A DNA stretch of 43,251 bases from Conoideocrella luteorostrata (taxonomy: Eukaryota > Ascomycota > Sordariomycetes > Hypocreales > Clavicipitaceae), in the NCBI GenBank assembly GCA_032433595.1, contig JASWJB010000348.1:1-43251 (forward strand). The letters are read 5' to 3'. Position 1 is the first letter of the stretch, and every line of letters starts with the position of its first letter. Of the stretch, positions 1 through 9,849 are shown one piece after another. The position numbers and the translations under genes are program-made. The notes beneath the pieces are model-generated. The model was not told the origin of the DNA and made no database searches. It worked only from the letters and a program-made list of their open reading frames with translations.

Positions 1-126
1 ACGGCGATACCGCGCCTTCCACTATGACTTCTTTTCTTCTTCTTAGATAACGAACCCGACTACTATTGAATATATTGCATTTGAAGCCGATGATCATGAT
101 CATTGCACAACCCTGTGCAACCCACA
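1..126 (+). mobile_element. LTR copy A (3' part), TGTTGGAAT-family, inserted in a P450 gene
   Basis: The window opens inside an LTR whose 5' end lies outside. The sequence matches the 3' two-thirds of the complete LTRs at 1544-1742 and 2906-3098. Shared features are the pyrimidine-rich TTCTTCTTCTTAGATA stretch, the AATATATT block, the TTGAAGCC block and the terminal CCCTGTGCAACCCACA, which ends in CA as LTRs do. The next five bases, GCCAA (127-131), are the expected 3' target-site copy; its 5' partner is not visible. It could be a solo LTR or the end of a full element. Orientation is taken from the TATA-like element in the complete copies. Confidence 0.85.
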
Positions 127-1145
127 GCCAAGGAATGACTCTCCCAGCTTGATCTCATCGATCACAATTGAATAAAAGTCGTGGTATGCGTACCTGTCCA
201 TTGCCTCTCGCGTCCGTATGATATCCTTGATAGCTGTACCTAGTTTCATTGTCTCTTTGTATCTCAACGTCATCATAATCAGATTGTAGATTCTTAAAGG
301 CGGAAATTGCATCATGACATTAATCCGCCAGCTCCAGTTTTGAAGTGTGGCAGGGAAATATCGGTTAGTCTCGTCCGTCTGAGTATTTAACGGGTGGCCA
401 AATGCAAGATCTCCTGCCACATCCGTGGCAAGATACGTAGAGATATCCAAAACATTAATGGATGTGGAGCTCTGGGACGTGCTGTTGAGAATTTGCTGCA
501 GGAACTCGTTAATACGACTTATCATTTTGGGCTGAAAAATGCGCATAGATCGCTCATTTAACACAGCTCCAATTACTTTCATCTTCTTCCTGTGGTCATC
601 CCTATCTGTGGTCATGATTAAATTGCGATTCTTTGCCGCAAACATTCCGTGGTTATAGGACTCGCCCTTAGCAACACGAGGATTTAAATAGATGTCTAGC
701 ATATAATATCAGCCAAGAATACTTGTATGGCGAAAGAGCCATTACCTTGAACAGCCACCGAAGAGTTAAAAATCAGCTTGTCGGGGCCAAGACGGTAGAC
801 ATTGCCTGTCGTAGCGCACATTTAGTTTCGATCAGCCTCAAATATCCGTGAGGGTACTACGCATACCGTATCTGCGCATATGCTCATACGCAACCAAGTG
901 AAGCTCCTTCTTATATGCAAAATATCCACTATAGGCATCTGTGATTTTGGCCAAAAAGGGCCCTGGATACCGTCGCAGAGGGTGAGAAACAAGCGAATAG
1001 CTGATGTATAGAACAAACTATGTAAATAGTCAGAATCAGCATGCACTCGTGGATTCGCAGTCTCGAAATAAGAAGCTATTACCAGAGGAGCAGCTAAATA
1101 TAGCATATATGTCGCCGCCGTAAACGCAAGATTTATAAAAACCAT
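127..1145 (-). pseudogene. Cytochrome P450, N-terminal half, cut by an LTR insertion
   Basis: This encodes the N-terminal half of a fungal microsomal P450 monooxygenase. Manual exons (minus strand) are 1145-1083, 1017-867, 805-746 and 695 downwards, with introns of 65, 61 and 50 nt; all phases fit. The protein starts with a hydrophobic anchor (residues about 3-35). The proline hinge HPLRRYPGPF follows, then YGNVYRLGPDKLIF, then DIYLNPRVAKGESY. The C-helix region (DRDDHRKKMKVIGAVL) and the F/G-helix region are present. Reading stops at ...KLGESFLG, where LTR copy A begins. The I-helix, ExxR motif and heme-binding Cys are therefore absent; the rest of the gene should lie beyond the left edge. 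No frameshift or stop is seen upstream of the LTR, so the insertion may be recent. The substrate cannot be predicted. Confidence 0.88.
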
Positions 1146-1538
1146 GATGCAGGCTTGTTTAGTAAAATCGTTGAAGGGATGTGGACATGCAAGATGATGG
1201 TCTGGATGAGTTGGGAGACAGCTTGGAGAACGGGGGACATCTTTAACTCAAGGCGGAGGCGGGGGCGGGGGCGGACATGGCCGTTTTCGCCGCAGGGGTA
1301 CGACAGCGAGGCAACAACAGCAAAAGTTCCAAGTACCAAGTTTAACTCCACGTCACTCAGCCCGGCTCAACCCACCACGGGGTGGGATGGCTCGTACCTA
1401 AGGCTCCGCACGGATGCGTTGCATTAATACAAGCCTACAGCTAATGATGGGATTAATTCTTAGCGGAAAATACAGTAAATAAAGTAACAGGGGTGAGTGG
1501 ATACATTGTGTGATTGCGAGTGTTGGTTAGGTGTAGGC

Positions 1539-1747
1539 CCTCTTGTTGGAATCCTGCCGCCAAGCACAATAGGAAGCACAGAGCGCGTCACGTGGTCAAC
1601 TTTCAGCTACGATATTTATACGGCGATATCGTGCCTCCCACCTTGACTTGTTCTTCTTAGTAGATAGATACAGAGACTTATGAATATATTCAATTTGAAG
1701 CCAACGATCTAGATCGCTGCACACCACCCTGTGCAACCCACACCTCT
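1539..1747 (+). mobile_element. Solo LTR copy B with target-site duplication CCTCT
   Basis: The LTR occupies 1544-1742 (199 bp). It begins TGTTGGAATC and ends CCCTGTGCAACCCACA. The 5-bp direct repeat CCTCT flanks it at 1539-1543 and 1743-1747. A TATA-like TATTTATAC lies in its first third. No internal retrotransposon sequence follows, so this is a solo LTR left by LTR-LTR recombination. TG...CA ends with a 5-bp duplication are normal for Ty1/copia and Ty3/gypsy elements; the TGTTGGAAT start resembles copia LTRs, but the superfamily is not proven. It sits about 400 bp upstream of the P450 start. Confidence 0.93.
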
Positions 1748-2018
1748 ATTACTACTCTGCATTATAACCACAGTTCTATAATTGCTAATTTACCCCAAAA
1801 CTGTCCGCTGAGAACTCTACGTGTCAATCAGAACTACCTGACATGATGGAGTTGTTTATAAATCAAAGTCATTAGATCCAGAAGACGAGCAAAAAATGAA
1901 AAAAAAAATAAAGGCCCCATACCAGAATCTATCGTTGAGATTCATGAAAAAGGAAACCGCAGAATTCATGTAATTAGCGGTCTTAATCCCATGGTTGATA
2001 TTTGGAGGTGGACACAAG

Positions 2019-3841
2019 CTAAGACTGGGCATCAGCTGGCTCGTGGTGAGACTCGATGTCAACGCGACGAAGAATAGCTCGATCGGGTCGATCGTTTCTC
2101 TGAGCCTCTGTAGATGACGATTGCCTCTCTATATCATCCATATGAATCTCAGAGCTTCTTTCCAAATATTGAGCGTGTTTGGAACCATGGCCCTTTGAAT
2201 TTTCCAAAGATGCAGTTAACACATCGGCGCTACCCCTCCTCCGAAAACTAAAGGAAGCCATCGAATGCAACGAATACATAACGCCGCGCCCAATCCAGCT
2301 TTCACTAAAACCCTTGGAACAGCCGGCATGCCTGAACATAGATCTAAGTAGCTTTCTTTTGTTGTGGCATAACGTCAGAAGCGCGGCTGGTAATGTTATG
2401 CTAAACTTACTAAAACCAGGATCATAAACGTCGCCTCTGCTATACTCAATATGTATATCTTTGCAACGTCGTAGTTCGTGTCTCTATCACCGGCATACTT
2501 TAGAGGGTAAATAACGATGATTTAACCGATGGCGCAGAGGTAAGTACGAAGAAATACAGTTATCAGCGCATAATTCATTCGGAACAGTAGGTTAGAGATT
2601 ATAGGGCGACAAATAAGACACTAGCTGAGAAAATTACCAACGCCCCATTCTTTCTCCGTCGTGGCATCTACAGTTTCTAAATGACCTTCTGAGGCAATAA
2701 GAGAATAACAATGTCCGCAATAAGATTAAAATCGGCCAGAAAGGTTAAGGGCCTTTTTGTTGAAGCAATGCCCTCACACCCATGGCTCCCATTAAGAATA
2801 AAACAGGCTAACAAGAAAACACCTCAGCAATAGTGATACTAGTATATAGGAGAACTTCAATAACTATAACAGTGCGACTAGCCTAGAAAAAGCTGTTGCG
2901 GGTATTGTTGGAATGCCGCCAAGCACAATGGGAAGCACAGAGCCCGTCACGTGGTCACCTTCAAGCCACGATATTTATACGACGATATTGTGCCTTCCAC
3001 GATGACTTCTTTTCTTCTTCTTAGATAACAGACACTTATGAATATATTGAATTTGAAGCCGATGATCTAGATCATTGCACAACCCTGTGCAACCCACAGG
3101 TATAGCTTAGGTTAAATATGCGATCTGTTGCGATAATCTAGTTAAGACGTTTGCCTAAGACTGGGAAGTGACGTGTTCAGAGGTCACATGGTTCTCCTCA
3201 CTCCATTCAAGCAAAATAGCAACCTTGGCTAACATCTTTAAAACAGTATAGCAAAAGGTGATGGCTAATGAATTCTATGCATAATAATATTTAGCCAAAA
3301 GAGTGGATAATATACGTGGGAGAGTGTTTATTTAATTGCTGACCTGAAGAACAATTTGGAAGTTCCTGAAACGAATATTCTATTAGCGTAGCAAAAACCC
3401 ACCGAAGTGTACAAAAATACAGTAGCTCACAGTAGCTCCAATGTATGCACGCTGCATTCCAAATCTTAGCACAAATAAAATGGTTGCAAAGGATATTATA
3501 GAAGAGCGGGAAACAGGACATACAAATGCTATCAAACCAACATCTATGTCATTACAAGAGTTGTTAGTAACATTTTGGTGGCAGCGTTGGCTAACGACGA
3601 AACATACAGTCTTCGCTCTCCATGTCTTCAGTACCTTCGTTTGGCAGTAGATACGAAACATGAAGGCGACAGAAGCAACGGCGAAGCAAATGGTTCTAAA
3701 CGTAATCCCCATTGTGGTGTGATTTGGTGGATCATCAAGATTTGGTACAACATCCCGTGGGGGTGTTAATACAGGGCCATTAAGAATTTTCTGTTGAATC
3801 TCTGAAGGAAGATTTAAGAAGTTCTTGATGAGATCGGACAT
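2019..3841 (-). pseudogene. PTH11/rhodopsin-like seven-helix membrane protein, decayed and LTR-interrupted
   Basis: This is a broken gene for a fungal integral membrane protein of the PTH11/rhodopsin-like class, a putative receptor family. The N-terminus (3841 downwards) reads LPSEIQQKILNGPVLTPP and DDPPN, then a first helix and FRIYCQTKVLKTW. A 64-nt intron with a TACTAAC branch point (about 3547-3610) joins to an EDYVGLIAF-type second helix, but only after a one-base frame change. A later block reads ADFNLIADIVILLLPQKVI, as at the cytoplasmic edge of a mid-protein helix, then MPRRRKNG. Two TAG stops (2677-2679 and 2668-2670) stand where tryptophan and glutamine would be expected, and further frame changes follow. 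A DRDTNYDVAKIYILSIAEA block and a polar tail (to 2019) complete the family pattern. Solo LTR copy C lies between the N-terminal and middle parts. Confidence 0.72.
2901..3103 (+). mobile_element. Solo LTR copy C with target-site duplication GGTAT
   Basis: The LTR occupies 2906-3098 (193 bp), TGTTGGAATG...CCCTGTGCAACCCACA. GGTAT is repeated exactly at 2901-2905 and 3099-3103. By eye it is closer to copy A than copy B is. It carries the same TATA-like TATTTATAC. Insertion was inside the PTH11-like gene, with the LTR in the opposite orientation to the gene. Confidence 0.94.
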
Positions 3842-4512
3842 TGCGGCTACCTGACTAGCAAGTATGAAACGATTAGTGGTGCTGGTTGACTACAGAGACA
3901 AGAGCTAGGTGGGCGATCAAAGTCCGATGAAGAGGGTGTCGATAAATACACGTTTCCAATACCCTGAATGTCAAAGTGCACTCTCAATAACGTGCACTAA
4001 CTACTGTCAGAGTCTGTTTCACAATGAACCAACCGTGTCACACCACATTGCAGCAATGACGTAATTGATACAAAAAAGATTCACAAGCAATATAACGCGT
4101 AATGAGTGTACCAATGTTACTCCGTGGACTACGACGTCCTCACGATGGCGCCGGCCAGCGGCAAACTATCGACGCTGGGCCGATGTCGTTTAAATATTTC
4201 TGGATCCGGCTCCCCACACCTGTCTCGACCACTCGCGCTGTGACTCTATGGTCCGGCAAGTTCTAGCAATAATTTTGCACGAATATAAAGGCTCTTAACA
4301 TACGAGCCCGCTATCTTTCGTATCTCAGCATGCCGTAACAATAGCGTTTGTTGTAACCATTAACTGGAAAAACTAGTCACCACTTCCGACAAATCGTGCA
4401 ATATTACTCACTCTTTATTCACAAAAGTTTGTATCTAATGGGAGCTACCAGTGTATGGAAATTTCGTAGCTGTATTTCGTTTCTGCCGTCAACTTCCGTA
4501 GGAGTCATTTAC
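3842..4512. other. Intergenic, no gene seen
   Basis: This separates the PTH11-like pseudogene start from the desaturase stop. I find no coding frame with recognisable content and no structural RNA. It is the promoter side of the pseudogene and the 3' side of the desaturase. Confidence 0.6.
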
Positions 4513-5972
4513 CTAAGCCATAGGAGCACTGCTCCGAGGAGACATATTTGTCACCTGCTGCTCTGCTCTCAAAATAGTCTGGCTCTTAGAAGCCTGCATG
4601 AATCCGCCGTCCGTCTTCTCAGATTGGGCACGTTTCCAGATCTCTACCTCACCGCCACCATAAATTACGCCCACTCGCATCGTGGTGAGCAGGTTGTGCG
4701 CTGCATTGGAATGCTGGTACACGCCACCGTTGAAAATTGCTGTCGCATCCTTGCCTATCGCTGACGAGATGAGCGCCTTGCCGCCAGGATGCTCTTCGAC
4801 AAACTCGGCCACGTCGTGAACAACGCCTGCGACAACCACAAGAGCTCTTCCATCAGCCTTGGCAGATTCAGTCTTGAAGTCGTTCCAGGCCATGACTGGC
4901 AGCTGCGAGATCGGAGTCCCCCAGTCCAGCCGAGAACGTTTGACGTCCAGCTTCTTTTGTTGTTGTTGCACGCGGCCCTTTTCGATCTCATTTTGCTTGA
5001 ATTTCTTCAGGCTGTACGCCAGGCCAACCTGCTTCCACGTCCATATAGCCCACTTTGTTGGGTCATACTGCCACCATTCAATAGCGTTGCGGTAGTCTGA
5101 TGGAAATTCGTGATGGAAGTTATGGTAGCCCTCACCCATAGTCACTAAGGCCGTGGCAATGTGATCGCGAGGCGAGTGACGATCGTCGAAGGGCTGGTCT
5201 CCTAGCCAGTGGGCCAAAGAATTAACACAAAAGGTGGCCTGCTGTACGAACGTCGCTCGCAGGATGCCGGCGTAGATGAAACCACCAGCCCAGTCTCCCC
5301 AGCCAAAGCCACACACTAGCGTTGGGAAGACAAGACCCATAAAGAGAACAGCCTTAATATAGTGTTGATGCTGCCACACAACAATGGGGTCCTCGTTCAG
5401 ATCGGTAATGTCAGCCCGACCAATGCTTTTAGGGTTTTGTTTCATGACCATCCAGCCGATGTGGGCGTACAAAAGACCCTTACGCACGGAATAGGGGTCC
5501 TTTTCTGTGTCGGTATACCGGTGGTGCGCGCGGTGGCCTCTTGACCACCATCGGATGGAGCCCTGGATGGCGCCGACGCCGACGGCGGCGAGATATATCT
5601 TGAGAGGAGTTGAGGCTTTGTATGAAGAATGAGCCCATAGTCTATGGTATCCTAGGTGAATTATGAGCGCCTCTTCTTGCTATCTGCCGTCTTGAAGTAA
5701 GGGTACTCACCCGCCGTAATGCCTAGTGCAGTATTGAAATAGTAAATTACAGCAAAGATGGCCGTGGCACACTGTAGCGGACAGAAATAAGCCGCAACGA
5801 AACCCATAAGTGGGATTATGATGATGAAGAAGACACTCAGCCAGTCAATGTGCTGGTACCAATTTCCCCAAGTGATGGGCATCTCTGTGATATGAGACTT
5901 TTTCTCTCCGTGGGCAGGTTGGGACGACCGTCCGCTACCTGCTCCGGCAACAGGAGACCCATTAATTGCCAT
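4513..5972 (-). CDS. OLE1: Acyl-CoA delta-9 (stearoyl-CoA) desaturase with C-terminal cytochrome b5 domain
   Basis: ER-membrane enzyme that introduces the delta-9 double bond into palmitoyl- and stearoyl-CoA to make palmitoleate and oleate. It uses a di-iron centre fed by its own cytochrome b5 domain. Exons 5972-5711 and 5651-4513 join across a 59-nt intron (gtgagt...cacctag) to give 466 aa, typical for fungal OLE1. The three histidine boxes are complete: HRLWAH immediately after the splice, HRAHH followed by [10 protein letters not shown], and HNFHH (residues about 264-268). Hydrophobic segments precede the first box and lie between boxes two and three. A charged Lys/Gln linker leads to the cytochrome b5 domain with the heme-ligand motif HPGG (375-378) and a second ligand in HSNAAHN. 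The start ATG at 5972 heads a polar N-terminus. It appears intact despite LTR damage on both sides. Confidence 0.96.
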
Positions 5973-7232
5973 TATAAGTAGGGCAACTGCTCAGTTTGGT
6001 TCCTGTGGACGGCGTGCCTGTATTGTCTCGAGTATATACGGGATTTGCGTGAATGAAGATGCCCTGCGCATGTAGGTATTTCGCGAAAAGTTCGAACCCA
6101 CGCCGCGCAGCAGCACCGCAGCGCCAGAGAGTATATACTTAATATATTCCATATTCTTGTCTTGATTTCGAGTGGTAGTCCGACTTTGGTTTGTTGAGCA
6201 GTGGCTTGTTGGCGCATTTGTTGGGGGTGCCCACATAAAACCAGTTAGTCGGGGCAAGTCCGGAAACACCAGATTTCGAGGGGCTAGGAAAAGATATTTT
6301 CACCACCACAGTATCAATGAGTTGGGAATGGATTATACTATGCCACTAGGTACAGCTACGACTAATCTGATGCTTGTAGTGGAGAATTGTCCTTGACTTT
6401 TTGTCAGCTTGATGAGGAATTTGACAGCTATATAATACCTGAGCCTTCTCACAAAATTCCATCAATTTATGATTTCCATCAGACTTTTCTTGGAATTCGT
6501 TGGATTCGATAGCTTGCCATTGTTTTCTTTCATCTACTGTGGAAAGATTCAGTGGCTTGAGCTAGCTGCTCATTGTTGGTTGATGCCAAGCATTGTGGCT
6601 TGCGACTAGAAATCAGGTCTTCTATTTTTTTTTTTTTAACAAAAGAGGGTTTTTGTTAGCTCCTACGAATATCATAATTTAAAATTCTGAGACATTTGAT
6701 CAAATATAATATAGCTTTCTCGAAAGGTCGGTGAAGGTCTGCTTCTCTTCGATAAAATGGTTACTGTCGAGGAGAGGGACAGGGTATAGCGCTTCAAAGG
6801 GAGGTCCCCCAATAAGAACTGGCACGGACTTCTCAGCCGATCCGCCTGGTGCTCTCATAGCTTCCACAATTTTCATGTGTAGTCTGGGAGGTGCTGTTTC
6901 TCCCGCCAGGTGTGGTGGTACCGCAATTGGGCAAGGCGCGGAGAATACGAAGGATAAAGGACGGATCCGTGCTCACTGGATCAATGCCCATGCGAAGAAA
7001 TGTTTATTATCAAAAATTTTAATAAACTACCGTATATGCTCCAGATATAATAATATACACAGCCAGCGGAATGAAAGCTCGAATATGATATATATACTTT
7101 ATGAGAAACAAAGAAAAGTACGGCACGATTTCCCAATCGAAAGAAAGATATCAGTTGATGATGTCACTTGGGGCCTGTGTCAACAAAACAAGAACATGCC
7201 CTAATTGCGCGGCAATTATCCTACATTATAAC
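5973..7232. other. Desaturase upstream region, no gene supported
   Basis: This holds the desaturase promoter and about 1 kb of AT-rich DNA with long A/T runs (for example the T-run near 6626). A 157-codon frame at 6731-7204 and a minus-strand reading near 6740-6990 (including GGPPFEALYPVPLLDS) are open, but I recognise neither. Confidence 0.5.
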
Positions 7233-7439
7233 TGTTGGAATCCCTCGTCAAGCATACGAGCCATCACGTGGCCACCCTAGCGCGCCCCTTTTATACGGCG
7301 CGCTGGGGGCATTCCTCCCCTTCTTCTTGTTCTTCTTTCTTAGACAGCCTTGATTGAATTAAATACTTTATTTTACCTATTGCTTCGTGCAAGAACCTTT
7401 TGACGTCAAATCAGAAGCCCCTGTGCTTCCTACAATAAC
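7228..7439 (+). mobile_element. Solo LTR copy D, diverged subfamily, target-site duplication ATAAC
   Basis: The LTR occupies 7233-7434 (202 bp). It begins TGTTGGAATCCC and ends GCCCCTGTGCTTCCTACA. The 5-bp repeat ATAAC flanks it at 7228-7232 and 7435-7439. It shares with copies A-C the first nine bases, a CACGTGGCCA-like block, a TTATACGGCG block at the TATA position, the CTTCTT-rich tract and a TTAGA element. Elsewhere it has diverged, so it is an older or separate subfamily. Confidence 0.88.
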
Positions 7440-8097
7440 CTTTGACAGCCTGCTACGATAGAAGTCCGATCAAAGCATAACTTACGTCAGCAGTGAATTT
7501 TGCGTAACACCAGTGAGCATTTGATAACTCGAAAGTAACCAGTACCCATGTCGTAGTCCTCAATATGTTCATCATCCTATGAATGTAATACTGCCATAAG
7601 TGGACCTAGCTTATAACTGCGGCGGCTGAGCACCGCGTTTCCGACTGGCTTGCTCGCTAAGTCTGGAGGCTAAAAAGGCTAATTTAGCCTTACCCGCTGT
7701 AAATAGCGCCGCCGTAAGAAAAAGGTGGCCGAACAGACCAATCGCTACACCGCGACGTTACAGGGATTATTATCTTTTGTGCACATTCCGGATTGTCTCC
7801 AACCTCATGGACACATGACGGCACCATTATTCGCGTAGTATGCACAGTAATCCTGTTTCATGGGATTCACCGTTCATCCTCCTCAGGCTCAATCCATGTA
7901 CATCACGTTTGGCCGGTAATTTCTCAATTAAACACCAAATTGGACTACCTGCATTCTGTTGATATTGGCAATGACGCGTCTCTCATTGTGGCTCATTTGC
8001 CATAACTATTTAAGTAGACGATATGGCCACCACGATCTCCTGAGAGTATGTCCTCAAGTCACACGTCTTCGAAAACAGCTCGATTTTCTCAATAGCA
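7435..8097. other. Intergenic, upstream of the esterase gene
   Basis: No gene is seen. A TATTTAAG element around 8007 is a possible TATA box for the esterase starting at 8098. Confidence 0.45.
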
Positions 8098-9333
8098 ATG
8101 CATTCCCTTACCCTTCCTCTCCTCTTTGGAGCCGCGCATGCCCTCTTTGTTCCCCCGCCACCGGGCCCTTACTCTGTCGCCGTCAAATCCATTGAGCTCA
8201 TCGACCAGAGTCGCATAGACCCCTTTGCGCCCGAGGCCAATACCAAACGCCGCTTCATGGCTTCGGTATATCTCCCCATTGACGCTCAGCACGACTGCAA
8301 GACGCAAGTTGTGCCGTATATGCCGCCTCTGACGGCGAGCGTCTATGGCAAAGTGGGCGAGCCCCTTGGCTTGCCGCCGGGGGTAATTGAAAAGTTTGAA
8401 ATAGAGTTTTGCAATATTTCGACGGTCAATTTGGACATAAGCCAAAGGCAGAGTAAGAAGGAGTTTCCCGTGGCTGTCTTCTCGCCTGGATTCGGAGGCA
8501 CGAGGCTTATATATAGTGCGCTGGCGAGGTCAGTGGCGAGTCTGGGGTATATCATCATAACGGTCGATCATACGTATGAGGCGGCGGTTGTTGAGTTTCC
8601 TGACGGGACCGCTGCTTATGCCCAAACTTCAGCTGCATCAAATCAGTCATTGACTCTCCGGGAGCTAGAGGTAAGTCCACGCCCAGCCTAGCTAAATCAG
8701 CTACTATTAGTTAGTTAGTAATTATGCAAAAATATTGACTAACAAAACTAGGTCCGCACAGGCGACGAATCCTTCCTCATCTCCCAGCTCTCCAACACTA
8801 CCATCACAGACTCCGTCTTTGCCAACTTCCCGGGCACCTTCAACCCTCACAGGGTCGTCGTCTACGGGCACTCTTTCGGCGGGTCTACTGCCGCGGAAAC
8901 CGCCCTGCGCGACACTCGTGTTATCGGCGGGCTCAATATTGATGGCCCGGTCTACGGATCCGTGGGCAAGAAAGGCATTAAGGGTAAGCCGTTCGTGCTC
9001 GTAGCTAACGGCGGCGAGCCCGTTGTCGACTTTGGCGAGTTTTATAAAAAGATTGATGCCAGCAAGATGGACCTGGTTGTGAGGAACACACAACACTATG
9101 CCTTCACCGACGTGCCGTTGCTGCTGACGGTGTATCAGATTCCGCCTGGGTCGCAATCCATGGTAGACAAGGTGTTCGGGACATTACATGGGAAGAAGGT
9201 TGAAAAAGCACTAGATCAGGTCACGGCCGGACTGCTGGAGTTCCTATTTAGCAATAGGACGAAGTCTCTCGAGGATTTGGGGAAAAATCCTGACATTGAT
9301 GTGCTGCACAGCAATCTGCGCAAGTGCAAATAG
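8098..9333 (+). CDS. Secreted alpha/beta hydrolase of the PAF-acetylhydrolase-like family
   Basis: A probable secreted serine esterase/lipase of the platelet-activating factor acetylhydrolase-like (plasma type) family. Exons 8098-8670 and 8752-9333 join across an 81-nt intron (gtaagt...aaactag, with GACTAAC at 8737-8743) to give 384 aa. The N-terminus MHSLTLPLLFGAAHALF is a likely signal peptide. The oxyanion-side motif FSPGFGG lies near residue 140. The nucleophile elbow is GHSFGG, with Ser about residue 232. A downstream NIDGPVYG and a late QHYAFTD supply plausible Asp and His for the triad. This family hydrolyses short or oxidised acyl chains on phospholipids; the real substrate here is unknown. 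It is flanked by long intergenic DNA, with no sign of clustering. Confidence 0.88.
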
Positions 9334-9849
9334 GTTGGGATAAAAACGTAGCTCAATTAGAGGAACATAGAACGAAGTATTAATTAACATGCTCAAATGC
9401 CTGACACTTGGATGATGGGAAAGTTGGCGCTTTGCGGCTGAAATCGGTGACCGTTAAACAGATGAGCTACCGTCGAGTTTATCAGCGGGCGTGCGTCCAT
9501 TGCCGTGTCTCAGATCTCGACCATCTGAAAGACCCGAACTCGCGGATCATATGTTGCGCGTCCTGTCACGGCACAGCTGTTTGTTGAATTGGTGCAAAAT
9601 ATCCGCGCTAGAGCCCGATCTATTTGAAGGTCTTACCTTGTTCTTGTTGAGGCGCTTTCTACGCGCAGGGGAGAGACCAAGAGCTTACACCGGGTATCCA
9701 CACCTTTTTCCCTGCGGCATGATATTACGCGTAAGCGTGGTCAAGTTCGCATTACATTACTGTCCCTAATAAAATAACTTCGTCGTGCTTCACACGCAAC
9801 TTCTCAAGTGTTATGCATCATTGTATGCGGCCAGTAGTTGTATTAAGCG
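9334..9849. other. Intergenic, no gene seen
   Basis: This separates the esterase from the transcription factor in tandem orientation. Open frames here lack recognisable content. It probably holds the esterase terminator and the regulator's promoter. Confidence 0.5.

Noticed and set aside
1018..1082. Possible frameshift near the start of the P450
   Set aside because: A 65-nt intron (gtaata...acatag) restores a continuous frame through FVLYISYSLVSHPLRRYPG, so no frameshift is needed.
6731..7204. 157-codon plus-strand frame and an overlapping minus-strand reading (GGPPFEALYPVPLLDS region)
   Set aside because: Both strands read open over part of this stretch, but neither gives a family I recognise. 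The minus reading changes frame within 60 codons. It could be a gene remnant; not supported enough to call.
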